Shown here: positions 6,049 through 11,976 of the stretch, one piece after another
Numbering within the stretch: the first letter of the stretch is position 1
How the letters are laid out: each line of letters begins with the position of its first letter
Assembly: GCA_030671005.1 (NCBI GenBank)
Contig: DAOVAN010000038.1
Coordinates: forward strand, 1 to 11,976
Reading direction: 5' to 3'
DNA: 11,976 nucleotides
DNA from: Caldifarciminota bacterium
GTDB taxonomy: Bacteria > Hydrothermota > Tepidihabitantia > SM23-42
Translations under genes and position numbers: made by a program
Notes under the pieces: generated by a model
Databases searched by the model: none
What the model was told of the DNA's origin: nothing
What the model saw: only the letters and a program-made list of their open reading frames with translations

Positions 6049-6136
6049 TTTGAGTTCGGTTTCGGTTCCCGGTTCCGAAAAGCAATTCGGTTTCGTATTT
6101 CGTATTCGTGTTTCGTAAATCGAAACCGAACTCAAA
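6049..6136. repeat. 88-bp element with perfect 16-bp terminal inverted repeats
   Basis: TTTGAGTTCGGTTTCG (6049-6064) is the exact reverse complement of CGAAACCGAACTCAAA (6121-6136), 56 bases apart. A second, shorter left arm, TTCGGTTTCG (6086-6095), can pair with 6121-6130 instead, and TTTCGG/CCGAAA gives a small inner hairpin, so alternative folds exist. It is too short to code. It could be an mRNA leader structure of pyrF, or a MITE-like or palindromic intergenic repeat; no target-site duplication is evident at its ends. Confidence 0.7.
6099..6110 (+). repeat. CGAAT-type repeat, left copy
   Basis: TTCGTATTCGTG here is the exact reverse complement of CACGAATACGAA at 6182-6193. Both sit in stretches built from variations of T-T-C-G-T-A/G (6086-6120 and 6182-6214), in opposite orientation, and could pair over 80 bases. 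Confidence 0.55.
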
Positions 6137-6181
6137 CCACCGAAATGCTTATCCAAACCGCTCAACCTATTAATGATCTCT

Positions 6182-6193
6182 CACGAATACGAA
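6182..6193 (-). repeat. CGAAT-type repeat, right copy
   Basis: CACGAATACGAA, inverted copy of 6099-6110. The surrounding 6182-6214 repeats ACGAAT with irregular 1-3 base spacers, so it is low-complexity filler and not a unit-and-spacer array. Confidence 0.55.
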
Positions 6194-6218
6194 TCACGAA
6201 TCACCAATACGAATTGCA

Positions 6219-6233
6219 TCCAGCATCTTAACC
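6219..6233. repeat. 15-mer shared with the 1055-1368 spacer (copy 2)
   Basis: TCCAGCATCTTAACC, identical to 1259-1273 and in the same orientation. The sequence diverges immediately on both sides. Confidence 0.5.
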
Positions 6234-6247
6234 TCTACCAATTTCAC

Positions 6248-6269
6248 TCGCATCTGTTTTGTGATGCGA
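6248..6269. repeat. Perfect 7-bp inverted repeat next to a -35-like box
   Basis: TCGCATC (6248-6254) and GATGCGA (6263-6269) flank TGTTTTGT. On the minus strand a consensus TTGACA (6276-6271) ends one base before it. A matching -10 box at 16-18 bp is absent. It could be an operator-like dyad of a decayed promoter, or an mRNA hairpin. Confidence 0.45.
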
Positions 6270-6285
6270 TTGTCAAATTGAGTAT

Positions 6286-6306
6286 CCCGAGTCCGGCGGA
6301 CGAGGG
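6286..6306. repeat. GC-rich bulged hairpin downstream of pyrD
   Basis: CCC-GA-GTCC-GGC-GGAC-GA-GGG: a 4-bp and a 3-bp stem separated by a symmetric two-base mismatch, with a three-base loop. It lies 35 bp past the pyrD stop. No T-run follows on the minus strand, so it is not a standard terminator; it could protect the pyrK-pyrD mRNA 3' end. Confidence 0.4.
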
Positions 6307-6340
6307 GAACCCAACAATTATCTTCTCCAGCTTCACAACC

Positions 6341-7177
6341 TCAACCCGAAGTTGTCAATCTTTTTAGTTCTTTAATTATCCGCAGTGGAGCATACGGGTC
6401 GCGTAGTGTGGCGGATCCGATTGCCACTGCTGATGCTCCGGCAAGCAAGAACTCGTATACATCCCGGCCCGACATGATCCCACCGACACCGATCAACGGC
6501 ACGCCCAAATCCTTCAACCGGTGTACGCAGAACAGTGCAACAGGTTTAATGGCCGGGCCAGAAAGCCCACCCTTGATCAGCACCCGCTTCTTATCTATGT
6601 CGAATGCCATCGCGTGCAAAGTGTTGATCAATGAAAGCCCATCAGCCCCAGCCTCAACACATCTGCGGCCGACAATGAGCGGGTCGCAAAAGTTAGCCGT
6701 CAATTTCACAATCACCGGTAGTTTGGTAACACGCCGCACGTTGGCGACGACCTCAGCGCAGATATCAGGATCTCGTCCAAACGCCACGCCACCCTTCTTC
6801 ACGTTGGGACAGGAAACATTCAACTCGAACGCATCCACCCGGGAATCGAGCTCGCCAACTATCTTCACGAAATCATCAGGAGTGAACCCAGCAACATTCA
6901 CGATGATTCTTGTTTTCAGCTTCCGCATCTGAGGCAGTATATCTCTGGAAAAAACCTCAACCCCCGGGTTCTCCAGGCCAACCGAATTGATTAAACCACA
7001 TGCGGTCTCATGAACCCTGGGTGGCGGATTACCCTTCCTGGGTTGGAGCGTGATACCTTTTGTGAAAATCGCCCCCACCCTATTGCTGACATTCTTATAA
7101 ATCAAACCAAATTCAAAAGTCCCTGAAGCAAGGAAGACAGGATTCTTGAAATCTATCCCAAATATTCTACACTTCAA
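6341..7177 (-). CDS. pyrD: Dihydroorotate dehydrogenase, class 1B catalytic subunit
   Basis: This FMN enzyme oxidises dihydroorotate to orotate; in class 1B the electrons pass to PyrK and then NAD+. The 278-residue barrel shows FLASGTFEFG (15-24), FTKGITLQPRKGNPPPR (38-54), NSVGLENPG (64-72), the catalytic-cysteine loop ELNVSCPNVKKGG (118-130, Cys123 in place of the serine of class 2 enzymes), VKLTANF (157-163), GGLSGPAIKP (203-212) and GVGGI (230-234) for FMN phosphate. It is slightly shorter than the usual ~300. The start is a TTG at 7177, with a G-rich SD-like run (7186-7191) 8 bases upstream; no ATG precedes the conserved N-terminus. It overlaps pyrK by 11 bp, matching their function as one complex. 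Confidence 0.93.
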   Translation of the reverse strand: MKCRIFGIDFKNPVFLASGTFEFGLIYKNVSNRVGAIFTKGITLQPRKGNPPPRVHETACGLINSVGLENPGVEVFSRDILPQMRKLKTRIIVNVAGFTPDDFVKIVGELDSRVDAFELNVSCPNVKKGGVAFGRDPDICAEVVANVRRVTKLPVIVKLTANFCDPLIVGRRCVEAGADGLSLINTLHAMAFDIDKKRVLIKGGLSGPAIKPVALFCVHRLKDLGVPLIGVGGIMSGRDVYEFLLAGASAVAIGSATLRDPYAPLRIIKELKRLTTSG

Positions 7178-7913
7178 AATCTATTCCCCCCAATTCAAGA
7201 ATCGGCCCGTCGACACATATCCTCTTGTACTCACCCCTATACATTATGGCGCACCCGAGACATAGACCGCATCCACAACCGAGAAAATCTTCACAGAAAG
7301 CATAGACAGGAATAGGCATGTCCAATTTCTGCAATGCAATCAACATCTCCTTGGGACCACAAGTATAGGCGATTTCATAGTCAGTGAGATCTATTTTCTT
7401 GACTACGGACACTACAGTTCCCGCTCTTCTGTACCCCTTCTCGGCAACCCATATCGTATTGTCTGCCATCTGCTCTAAATCCTTACGCAAAATGAAATCC
7501 CGGTTCGTGCGCACACCATAGATCATATCAAAATTGACACTATGCTTACAGAAATATTCGGCAAGAAAGTGCAGCGGCGCTACGCCGATACCACCCGCGA
7601 TCAAAAGACTCTTTTTCTTCTTCGGTCGGAATTTTCTGCCGAAGGGACCGAACAGCGTGACCTGGTCGCCTCTTTCTTTGGCGCTAAGCATTTTCGTCCC
7701 TCGGCCGACTACTTTTATTACCATGAGTAGCCGTGCACGCTTATAGGAAGCAATACTTATCGGACGGTTGAGAAATGGATCCACACCTTCATCGACCTGG
7801 ATCTGCAAGAACTGCCCCGGCAACGGACGAAGGCCAGGATAGTTGAATTCCAGCCCAAAGATGTTATCCGTATACCATTTTTTCCTAATTATCTTTAGTC
7901 TTCGCGAAATCAT
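7167..7913 (-). CDS. pyrK: Dihydroorotate dehydrogenase electron-transfer subunit (FAD, 2Fe-2S)
   Basis: PyrK passes electrons from PyrD's FMN through a [2Fe-2S] cluster and FAD to NAD+. The 248-residue protein has the ferredoxin-reductase layout: FAD-binding domain with NRPISI (49-54) and VGRGT (69-73), NAD domain with AGGIGVAPL (106-114) and YTCGP (183-187), then the cluster loop. Cluster cysteines fit C213-x4-C218-x2-C221-x11-C233, followed by VDGP. A fifth cysteine, C215, sits inside the loop (CGCGLC) where other family members often have a non-cysteine residue. ATG 7913 has only a poor SD; it lies 12 bp after the stop of the TPR lipoprotein gene, so translation may depend on that gene. 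It overlaps pyrD by 11 bp. Confidence 0.93.
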   Translation of the reverse strand: MISRRLKIIRKKWYTDNIFGLEFNYPGLRPLPGQFLQIQVDEGVDPFLNRPISIASYKRARLLMVIKVVGRGTKMLSAKERGDQVTLFGPFGRKFRPKKKKSLLIAGGIGVAPLHFLAEYFCKHSVNFDMIYGVRTNRDFILRKDLEQMADNTIWVAEKGYRRAGTVVSVVKKIDLTDYEIAYTCGPKEMLIALQKLDMPIPVYAFCEDFLGCGCGLCLGCAIMYRGEYKRICVDGPILELGGIDFEV

Positions 7914-7925
7914 ATCCGATGAGTC

Positions 7926-9266
7926 TCAGTTGTTTGTTTCAACCTCTCCTTGGATCTGGTCAAGAATCAATTGTGCGCTCAAAGCATATTCAGTACGCGG
8001 GTATGCACTGATTATATCACGGGCAAGACTCACTGTTAGCGTATCGTCATGCTGTATGTTTCTTGTAATGTACAGATGTACGTAAAGGGCTTTTGGTGCC
8101 CACTCGCTGTCCGGATATTCATTGTAGACCTCCTGATATCCTTCGAGCGCTTTCGACAGGTCCTCCAGATCAGCAAAATATATTTCGGCCAAAAGGAACT
8201 TTGCCTTCACCACATCCTCAGACTCATTGGTCAGACTCTGAATTCGTCTCAGAACATCCGATTTTTTTCTGGCATTCAAACCATATTCACTATTGGGTGA
8301 TTTAATCATTGCCGAGTCGTAGAACGCCACGGCCAAATCCATACTGTCTTCCTTCTCATACATCTGAGCAAGCTCGTAATAGGCCTCGGCAGCAATGTCA
8401 CCCGGGTTACCCATGGCTAGTTCAAAACATATTTCCTTTGCCTCTTTTGTCTTCCCGAGCTCCATGTATAATTCGGCAAGCAGATCCCTGAATTCAGGAT
8501 CCACCTCACCGACAAGGAAATCCCTGCAAAGATCATACTCATCGATCTCCAAATAGATCTCCGCAATACGCAACTTTAGTTGTCCGCGATCCTTATCGTC
8601 TCTTGTTATGTCCAGCAATTGAGTAAAGGTTTCAAGGGCATCTGCATACAACTCTTCACTGAACTGTGCCATACCTATGAATCTCAGCACTGCCCGTCTT
8701 TCACCATAGCTAAGCGAACCCTGCATGAGGGTCTCTGTCGTCTCATACAATGCGCCGTAATTGTCATCCTGATAGTATACATAAAGTATCACAATCGTCG
8801 CCTTCTTCTTGAACTTCCCCGAATTCATCGCTTCCTTCAGAGCCACGACGGCCGACCCGTATTTCTGCAACTTATAATTGGCCAGTCCCATGAGGTATTG
8901 AGCCTCATAGTAAAAACCAGACTCGGGATAGTTTTGAGCCAGGAAATCAAGCTTCTCCAAAGCCCGTGAATAGTCTCCCTTGTAATAGTAGGAGGCGCCC
9001 ATCATGAACAACGCATCATCCACCCAGCGCGTATTTGGATACTTGACGATTATTGACGTTGATTTTTCAATTGCCTTGTCAAAGTTGTCAGAGTCTACGA
9101 TCAATGTGTCATGCGTGACCAATTTTTTGCCTTCATGGAAATAAGTCTTTGCGTTGTATACGGTATTGAAATAGGCACATGACAGGACAAGCGCCATGGA
9201 AATACACATAAAAACCAACTTCACTGTGGGTGGAATGTGATGTCTATTCCTCAAAATTGATTTCAA
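7926..9266 (-). CDS. Tetratricopeptide-repeat lipoprotein (BamD/YbgF-like envelope protein)
   Basis: The 446-residue protein has a lipoprotein signal: basic n-region, hydrophobic VKLVFMCISMALVLS, and lipobox Cys30 (LVLSC). The mature N-terminus, CAYFNTVYNAKTYF, resembles TPR lipoproteins I know from FCB-type bacteria. From about residue 60 nearly the whole chain is TPR-like helix pairs with A-x-x-x-G-x-x-x-x/Y-x-A patterns, e.g. DDALFMMGASYYYKGDYSRA, YYEAQYLMGLANYKLQKYG and AAEAYYELAQMYEKEDSMD. The aromatic and proline pattern (YPNTRW, YPESGF, YPDSEW) is typical of BamD/YbgF outer-membrane TPRs. It probably serves envelope assembly by protein-protein contact; partners are not visible. The start is a TTG at 9266 with GAGGG (9271-9275) 4 bases upstream. 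It lies 68 bp after tldD and 12 bp before pyrK, so it is very likely in the same transcript. Confidence 0.82.
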   Translation of the reverse strand: MKSILRNRHHIPPTVKLVFMCISMALVLSCAYFNTVYNAKTYFHEGKKLVTHDTLIVDSDNFDKAIEKSTSIIVKYPNTRWVDDALFMMGASYYYKGDYSRALEKLDFLAQNYPESGFYYEAQYLMGLANYKLQKYGSAVVALKEAMNSGKFKKKATIVILYVYYQDDNYGALYETTETLMQGSLSYGERRAVLRFIGMAQFSEELYADALETFTQLLDITRDDKDRGQLKLRIAEIYLEIDEYDLCRDFLVGEVDPEFRDLLAELYMELGKTKEAKEICFELAMGNPGDIAAEAYYELAQMYEKEDSMDLAVAFYDSAMIKSPNSEYGLNARKKSDVLRRIQSLTNESEDVVKAKFLLAEIYFADLEDLSKALEGYQEVYNEYPDSEWAPKALYVHLYITRNIQHDDTLTVSLARDIISAYPRTEYALSAQLILDQIQGEVETNN

Positions 9267-9334
9267 ATAACCCTCAAAAAAGCATCAAACAACGAACGGA
9301 CGCCTATCTGCTTCGACCTCACGCTTATGAACAA

Positions 9335-10762
9335 TCACTTAGCGATACCGATTTGCACATTCCGGAATCTCACAGGAGTCGTGCCGTGTCCAACAAACAT
9401 GATTTGACCCGGCTCACCCTTACCACAATTAGGTGTTCCGCCCATACGCCAGGAAGCCTTATCGGCTATTGCATCACAACTCTTCCAGAATTGGGGAGTT
9501 ATGCCTGCATATGTCGGGTTCTTATAGACTTTTGTCAATTTGCCCTTCTCGATCTTTCTGGCAAACTCACAACCAAACTGGAAGTTCAATCGCTTGTCGT
9601 CTATTGACCATGACTTATTGGTTGCCATGAACACGCCGTCCTCGGTGTCTGCAATCATATCCTCAAATTTCCAGGAACCGGGTTCCAGATTAATGTTTGT
9701 CATCCTGATCAACGGTATCCTGTTCCAACCATCGGCCCGCATCGCGCCACTCGATTTGCTGTCAACAATACCAGCCGTCTCGCGCGAAGTCAGATAGCCA
9801 ACACACATTCCATTTTTGATCAGGTAAGCGCGCTGACCTGGCACTCCTTCATCGTCCCAGCCGAACGTTCCCATGCCACCGGGCACTGTAGCATCCGCCA
9901 CGATGTTCACGATATCCGAACCGTAGCGGAAGTTGTTGAGTTTATCGATGGTGAGGAAACTAGTCCCTGCATATGACGCTTCTGTACCAATCACCCTATC
10001 CAATTCCGTAGGATGACCGCATGATTCATGCACCTGCAGTACCATCTGATGGTTATCGAGAATCACCGCCGTTTGCCGCTGTGGACACTGCTCTGCCACG
10101 AGGAGCATTGCCGCCTCCTCGGCTATTCTTGGTGCGTTGCCAGTGAAGTCCAGGGATTTTATGAACTCATATCCCTTCTGTGCATAATCGCCATATGAAC
10201 GCGATTGAAGCTCTCCCTTATCCATGGTGTAGGCTTTGATATTACCGCCCGAGAAGACAAAATCTTGAGTGAGACATGAACCATCGGTCGAGGCAAAATA
10301 CACTCGGTTTTTGTAGAATCTCAAAGACGCCTCGCTGACCTTAACCTTTTTTTCACTACGCATTGCCTTATCACACGCCAGAAGCAGTTCGATTTTTTCG
10401 TCCAGGGATATCTTCATAGGGTCGATATCCACTTCGGTACGGTAACTACCCTGTTGTGATGACAGTGTACTCAGGATTATGTCGCTTCCTTTAACCATTG
10501 AGGAAGCACGCGCAATACTCAATGCGTCCTTGATGACCTTATCAGCGACACGATTATTGATATCATTGGATGAAGCAAAACCCCAGGCCGAATCTTTCAA
10601 CACCCGAACACCAAAACCTACGTCTGTACTATGCGTGATCGCTTCAATTATGCCGTTTTTCACAACGATCGATTCGGATTCTCGCGTCACGACTCTTACG
10701 TCACCATAGTCGACCCCCTGCGATTTTAGACTATCAGCGATCTGCCTTGCGAATTGATCCAT
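9335..10762 (-). CDS. tldD: TldD family metalloprotease
   Basis: TldD proteins are zinc proteases, often acting with TldE/PmbA on modified or unfolded peptides. The 475-residue protein has the N-terminal two-layer domain (about 1-200, with ESIVVKNGIIEAITHSTDVG early on), the zinc motif HESCGH (245-250; H245, E246, H250 in the HExxxH form of this family), GVPGQRAYLIKNG (306-318), RMTNINLEPG (353-362), and the C-terminal NCGKGEPGQ (445-453) whose Cys446 is the expected third ligand. All catalytic elements look intact. ATG 10762 has AAAGGAG (10768-10774) 5 bases upstream and a promoter just beyond. A tldE partner is not adjacent on either side in this window. It is the first gene after a promoter; the TPR lipoprotein gene follows 68 bp downstream. 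Confidence 0.92.
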   Translation of the reverse strand: MDQFARQIADSLKSQGVDYGDVRVVTRESESIVVKNGIIEAITHSTDVGFGVRVLKDSAWGFASSNDINNRVADKVIKDALSIARASSMVKGSDIILSTLSSQQGSYRTEVDIDPMKISLDEKIELLLACDKAMRSEKKVKVSEASLRFYKNRVYFASTDGSCLTQDFVFSGGNIKAYTMDKGELQSRSYGDYAQKGYEFIKSLDFTGNAPRIAEEAAMLLVAEQCPQRQTAVILDNHQMVLQVHESCGHPTELDRVIGTEASYAGTSFLTIDKLNNFRYGSDIVNIVADATVPGGMGTFGWDDEGVPGQRAYLIKNGMCVGYLTSRETAGIVDSKSSGAMRADGWNRIPLIRMTNINLEPGSWKFEDMIADTEDGVFMATNKSWSIDDKRLNFQFGCEFARKIEKGKLTKVYKNPTYAGITPQFWKSCDAIADKASWRMGGTPNCGKGEPGQIMFVGHGTTPVRFRNVQIGIAK

Positions 10763-10779
10763 CAGAACTCCTTTGTATT

Positions 10780-10807
10780 AATATATCCAATTCTCTGGTA
10801 AAATCAA
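10780..10807 (-). promoter_or_regulatory. Promoter of tldD (and likely the TPR-pyr cluster)
   Basis: On the minus strand TTGATT (10807-10802) and TATATT (10785-10780) are separated by 16 bp, the same spacing as the two plus-strand promoters. Transcription should begin near 10773-10771, giving a leader of only about 10-12 bases. That leader starts within or next to the SD, so the SD may be only partly transcribed. Confidence 0.6.
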
Positions 10808-10819
10808 GATTAACTGGGG

Positions 10820-10841
10820 AAAAGAGTGACACAGAGGTCAC
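10820..10841 (-). terminator. Weak intrinsic terminator after the histidine kinase gene
   Basis: On the minus strand GTGAC-CTCTGT-GTCAC (10841-10826) overlaps the TGA stop of the kinase gene and is followed by TCTTTT (10825-10820). The stem is only 5 bp, so termination would be partial. It lies just upstream of the tldD promoter. Confidence 0.35.
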
Positions 10842-11976
10842 GTGCCAGACACCGGGAACTTCAGGGTGAACGTTGAACCCCTGCCCTTCTTGGAGATAAC
10901 CTCGACACGGCCGTCATGTTCCTCAACGACTTTCTTGACGTAGGCAAGACCCAGGCCCATGCCCTCTGTCTTTTTCGAAAAGAAAGGATTGAATATCATC
11001 TCTACTTCTTCCGTCTCCATGCCCATACCACTGTCCTTTACCGATAGAAACACGAATCCATCAGCCTCACCGGTCTCTATTTGGATCTGTCCCTTACCCC
11101 GGATCGCCTCCTTGGCATTTTTCACGATATTAGCAATGACTACAGCGAGTAGCTCATAGTCGCCATTCATGGATGAACCCGGCGTGGTTTTCTTCTCGAT
11201 TTTGATTCTCTTCGGGAGAGGCACTCTATTCATCGCATCATCCAAGACACTATTCATGTCTACTGCTGTAACATTAAGTTTCAACGGCTTCGAGTATTCA
11301 AGGATGCGTCTAATCAAATCCTCCATGTTCCGGCATTCCCTCACGATATCCGCCCCGGGTCTCTTTCCCTTCTCGACCAACCGTGCCAGGCCTATTATTG
11401 CACCCAGCGAATTCCTAAATTCATGAGCAACATATGATGAAAACTCAACAAGCATCTGCTCGCGCAGTCTCAATTTCCGATACACCTCACTGAAGGTCTC
11501 TGAGACAAAATCTTCCTTCTTCATCTCGATGCCAAAATCCTGAGCAAGATTCGCCACGTAGCGCATCGGCAGGAAGAGATTACGCAATAAGAAAAAACCC
11601 AGAAAACCTGTGAAGACCAACGAGATGGTTATGTAGAAAATGTGCCACCGGAAAATGTTACCGAAGACCACTGAATAGGCGGGAACAAGTGATACGTATA
11701 TATAAAGCGGCGGGTCCACGCTCATGTAGGCAAAATCGTTCTCCTCCTGAATGATCTCATGCGGACCGGGCAATTCTAGAAAATGACCCGCGAGTTCCAC
11801 GCCACTCATCTGAACCGCAACATTGAAATGAGTCCACGAGTCGTAGACTCGATTGCCCAATGTATCAGTAATCACAAGGTGGGCAAGATTGAATGACTGA
11901 CTGAGGTTCCTCAGGAGAAAACTGAGTTCCTGCCGGTCATACCCTTTGTTCAGGTAACCCCGGCACACATTAGCGA
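10838..11976 (-). CDS. Membrane sensor histidine kinase (N-terminus outside window)
   Basis: The frame is open to the right edge; an in-frame GTG at 11968 cannot be the true start because a first membrane helix is expected upstream. Numbered from that GTG: residues 1-104 are a periplasmic sensor region (VITDTLGNRVYDSW suggests a PAS/Cache-like fold), 105-130 a membrane helix, about 131-165 a linker, then the dimerisation H-box SSYVAHEFRNSLG (178-189) with phospho-acceptor His182. The ATPase domain follows: N-box ANIVKNAKEAI (279-289), G1 VKDSGMGM (310-317), F-box FNPFFSKK (326-333), G2 GMGLGL (336-341). The HEFRN form resembles NtrB/AtoS-like kinases that often pair with sigma54 activators; that pairing is inference. 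No response regulator is in the window. All catalytic boxes look intact. Confidence 0.9.
   Translation of the reverse strand, partial: ANVCRGYLNKGYDRQELSFLLRNLSQSFNLAHLVITDTLGNRVYDSWTHFNVAVQMSGVELAGHFLELPGPHEIIQEENDFAYMSVDPPLYIYVSLVPAYSVVFGNIFRWHIFYITISLVFTGFLGFFLLRNLFLPMRYVANLAQDFGIEMKKEDFVSETFSEVYRKLRLREQMLVEFSSYVAHEFRNSLGAIIGLARLVEKGKRPGADIVRECRNMEDLIRRILEYSKPLKLNVTAVDMNSVLDDAMNRVPLPKRIKIEKKTTPGSSMNGDYELLAVVIANIVKNAKEAIRGKGQIQIETGEADGFVFLSVKDSGMGMETEEVEMIFNPFFSKKTEGMGLGLAYVKKVVEEHDGRVEVISKKGRGSTFTLKFPVSGT

Larger units (their letters stand above)
6038..6340. other. 303-bp repeat-rich spacer between pyrD and pyrF
   Basis: No gene is visible. Going leftward from pyrD it holds a bulged GC-rich hairpin (6286-6306), an isolated perfect -35-like TTGACA on the minus strand (6276-6271), a perfect 7-bp hairpin (6248-6269), the dispersed 15-mer (6219-6233), CGAAT-rich repeats (6182-6214 and, inverted, 6086-6120), and a 16-bp inverted repeat (6049-6136) ending at the pyrF SD. 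I found no convincing complete promoter and no T-run terminator, so it may be transcribed through as a long leader. Confidence 0.75.

Noticed and set aside
6038..6085. N-terminal extension of pyrF to about 6085
   Set aside because: The extension is translated from the inverted-repeat arm; GTG 6037 has an excellent SD and matches the conserved N-terminus.
6086..6214. CGAAT-type repeats as a CRISPR array
   Set aside because: Units are about 6-8 bases with irregular 1-3 base spacing and in both orientations; there are no constant repeats, unique spacers or cas genes.
8580..8969. 129-codon open frame antisense to the TPR lipoprotein gene
   Set aside because: Shadow of a helical-repeat gene; low-information Cys/Ile/Leu-rich translation with no family pattern.

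Overview
The window looks like a chromosomal stretch of a Gram-negative-type bacterium from a little-cultivated lineage. It carries two predicted lipoproteins. One is a TPR protein whose mature N-terminus (CAYFNTVYNA) resembles outer-membrane TPR lipoproteins I associate with the FCB group and neighbouring candidate phyla such as WOR-3. The promoters match the TTGACN/TATAAT consensus and many internal genes have Shine-Dalgarno (SD) sites, which argues against Bacteroidota. There is no rRNA, tRNA or other phylogenetic marker, so the lineage is a guess. I see no mobile element with a transposase, no CRISPR array and no recognisable defence system. The genes are mostly housekeeping and envelope functions; the unusual material is in the promoters and spacers.

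Plus strand, left half. The window opens with the last 50 codons of a metallo-beta-lactamase/beta-CASP type nuclease (2-154). Next comes a Rossmann-fold/DUF2520 oxidoreductase-like gene (233-1054) with a near-consensus promoter whose predicted transcription start falls on the ATG. A 314-bp spacer (1055-1368) holds a perfect three-way-junction fold, a short tandem repeat and a 15-mer that recurs near 6219. It ends in a second leaderless-type promoter, whose -10 box and start codon lie inside a 24-bp near-perfect palindrome. That promoter drives three overlapping genes: a two-domain Ig-like (Big_5) lipoprotein (1369-2292), a membrane-anchored von Willebrand A / amidotransferase-like protein (about 2273-4201) and a small multidrug-export family membrane protein (4198-4737, ATGA overlap).

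Minus strand, right half, converging on the first cluster across a 36-bp gap. Reading leftward from the right edge: a membrane sensor histidine kinase (10838 to the edge, N-terminus outside), a weak terminator, a promoter, tldD, the TPR lipoprotein, then the pyrimidine genes pyrK-pyrD and pyrF-pyrE. These four encode the two subunits of a class 1B (PyrK-linked) dihydroorotate dehydrogenase, OMP decarboxylase and orotate phosphoribosyltransferase, i.e. the last three steps to UMP. pyrK/pyrD overlap by 11 bp and pyrF/pyrE by 23 bp. The two pairs are separated by 303 bp of repeat-rich, hairpin-rich sequence whose 16-bp inverted repeat abuts the pyrF ribosome-binding site.

Genes inside the clusters start with SD sites and often with TTG or GTG. 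The two plus-strand promoter-proximal genes lack an SD and appear leaderless, while tldD has both a promoter and an SD. All three promoters found have a 16-bp spacer.
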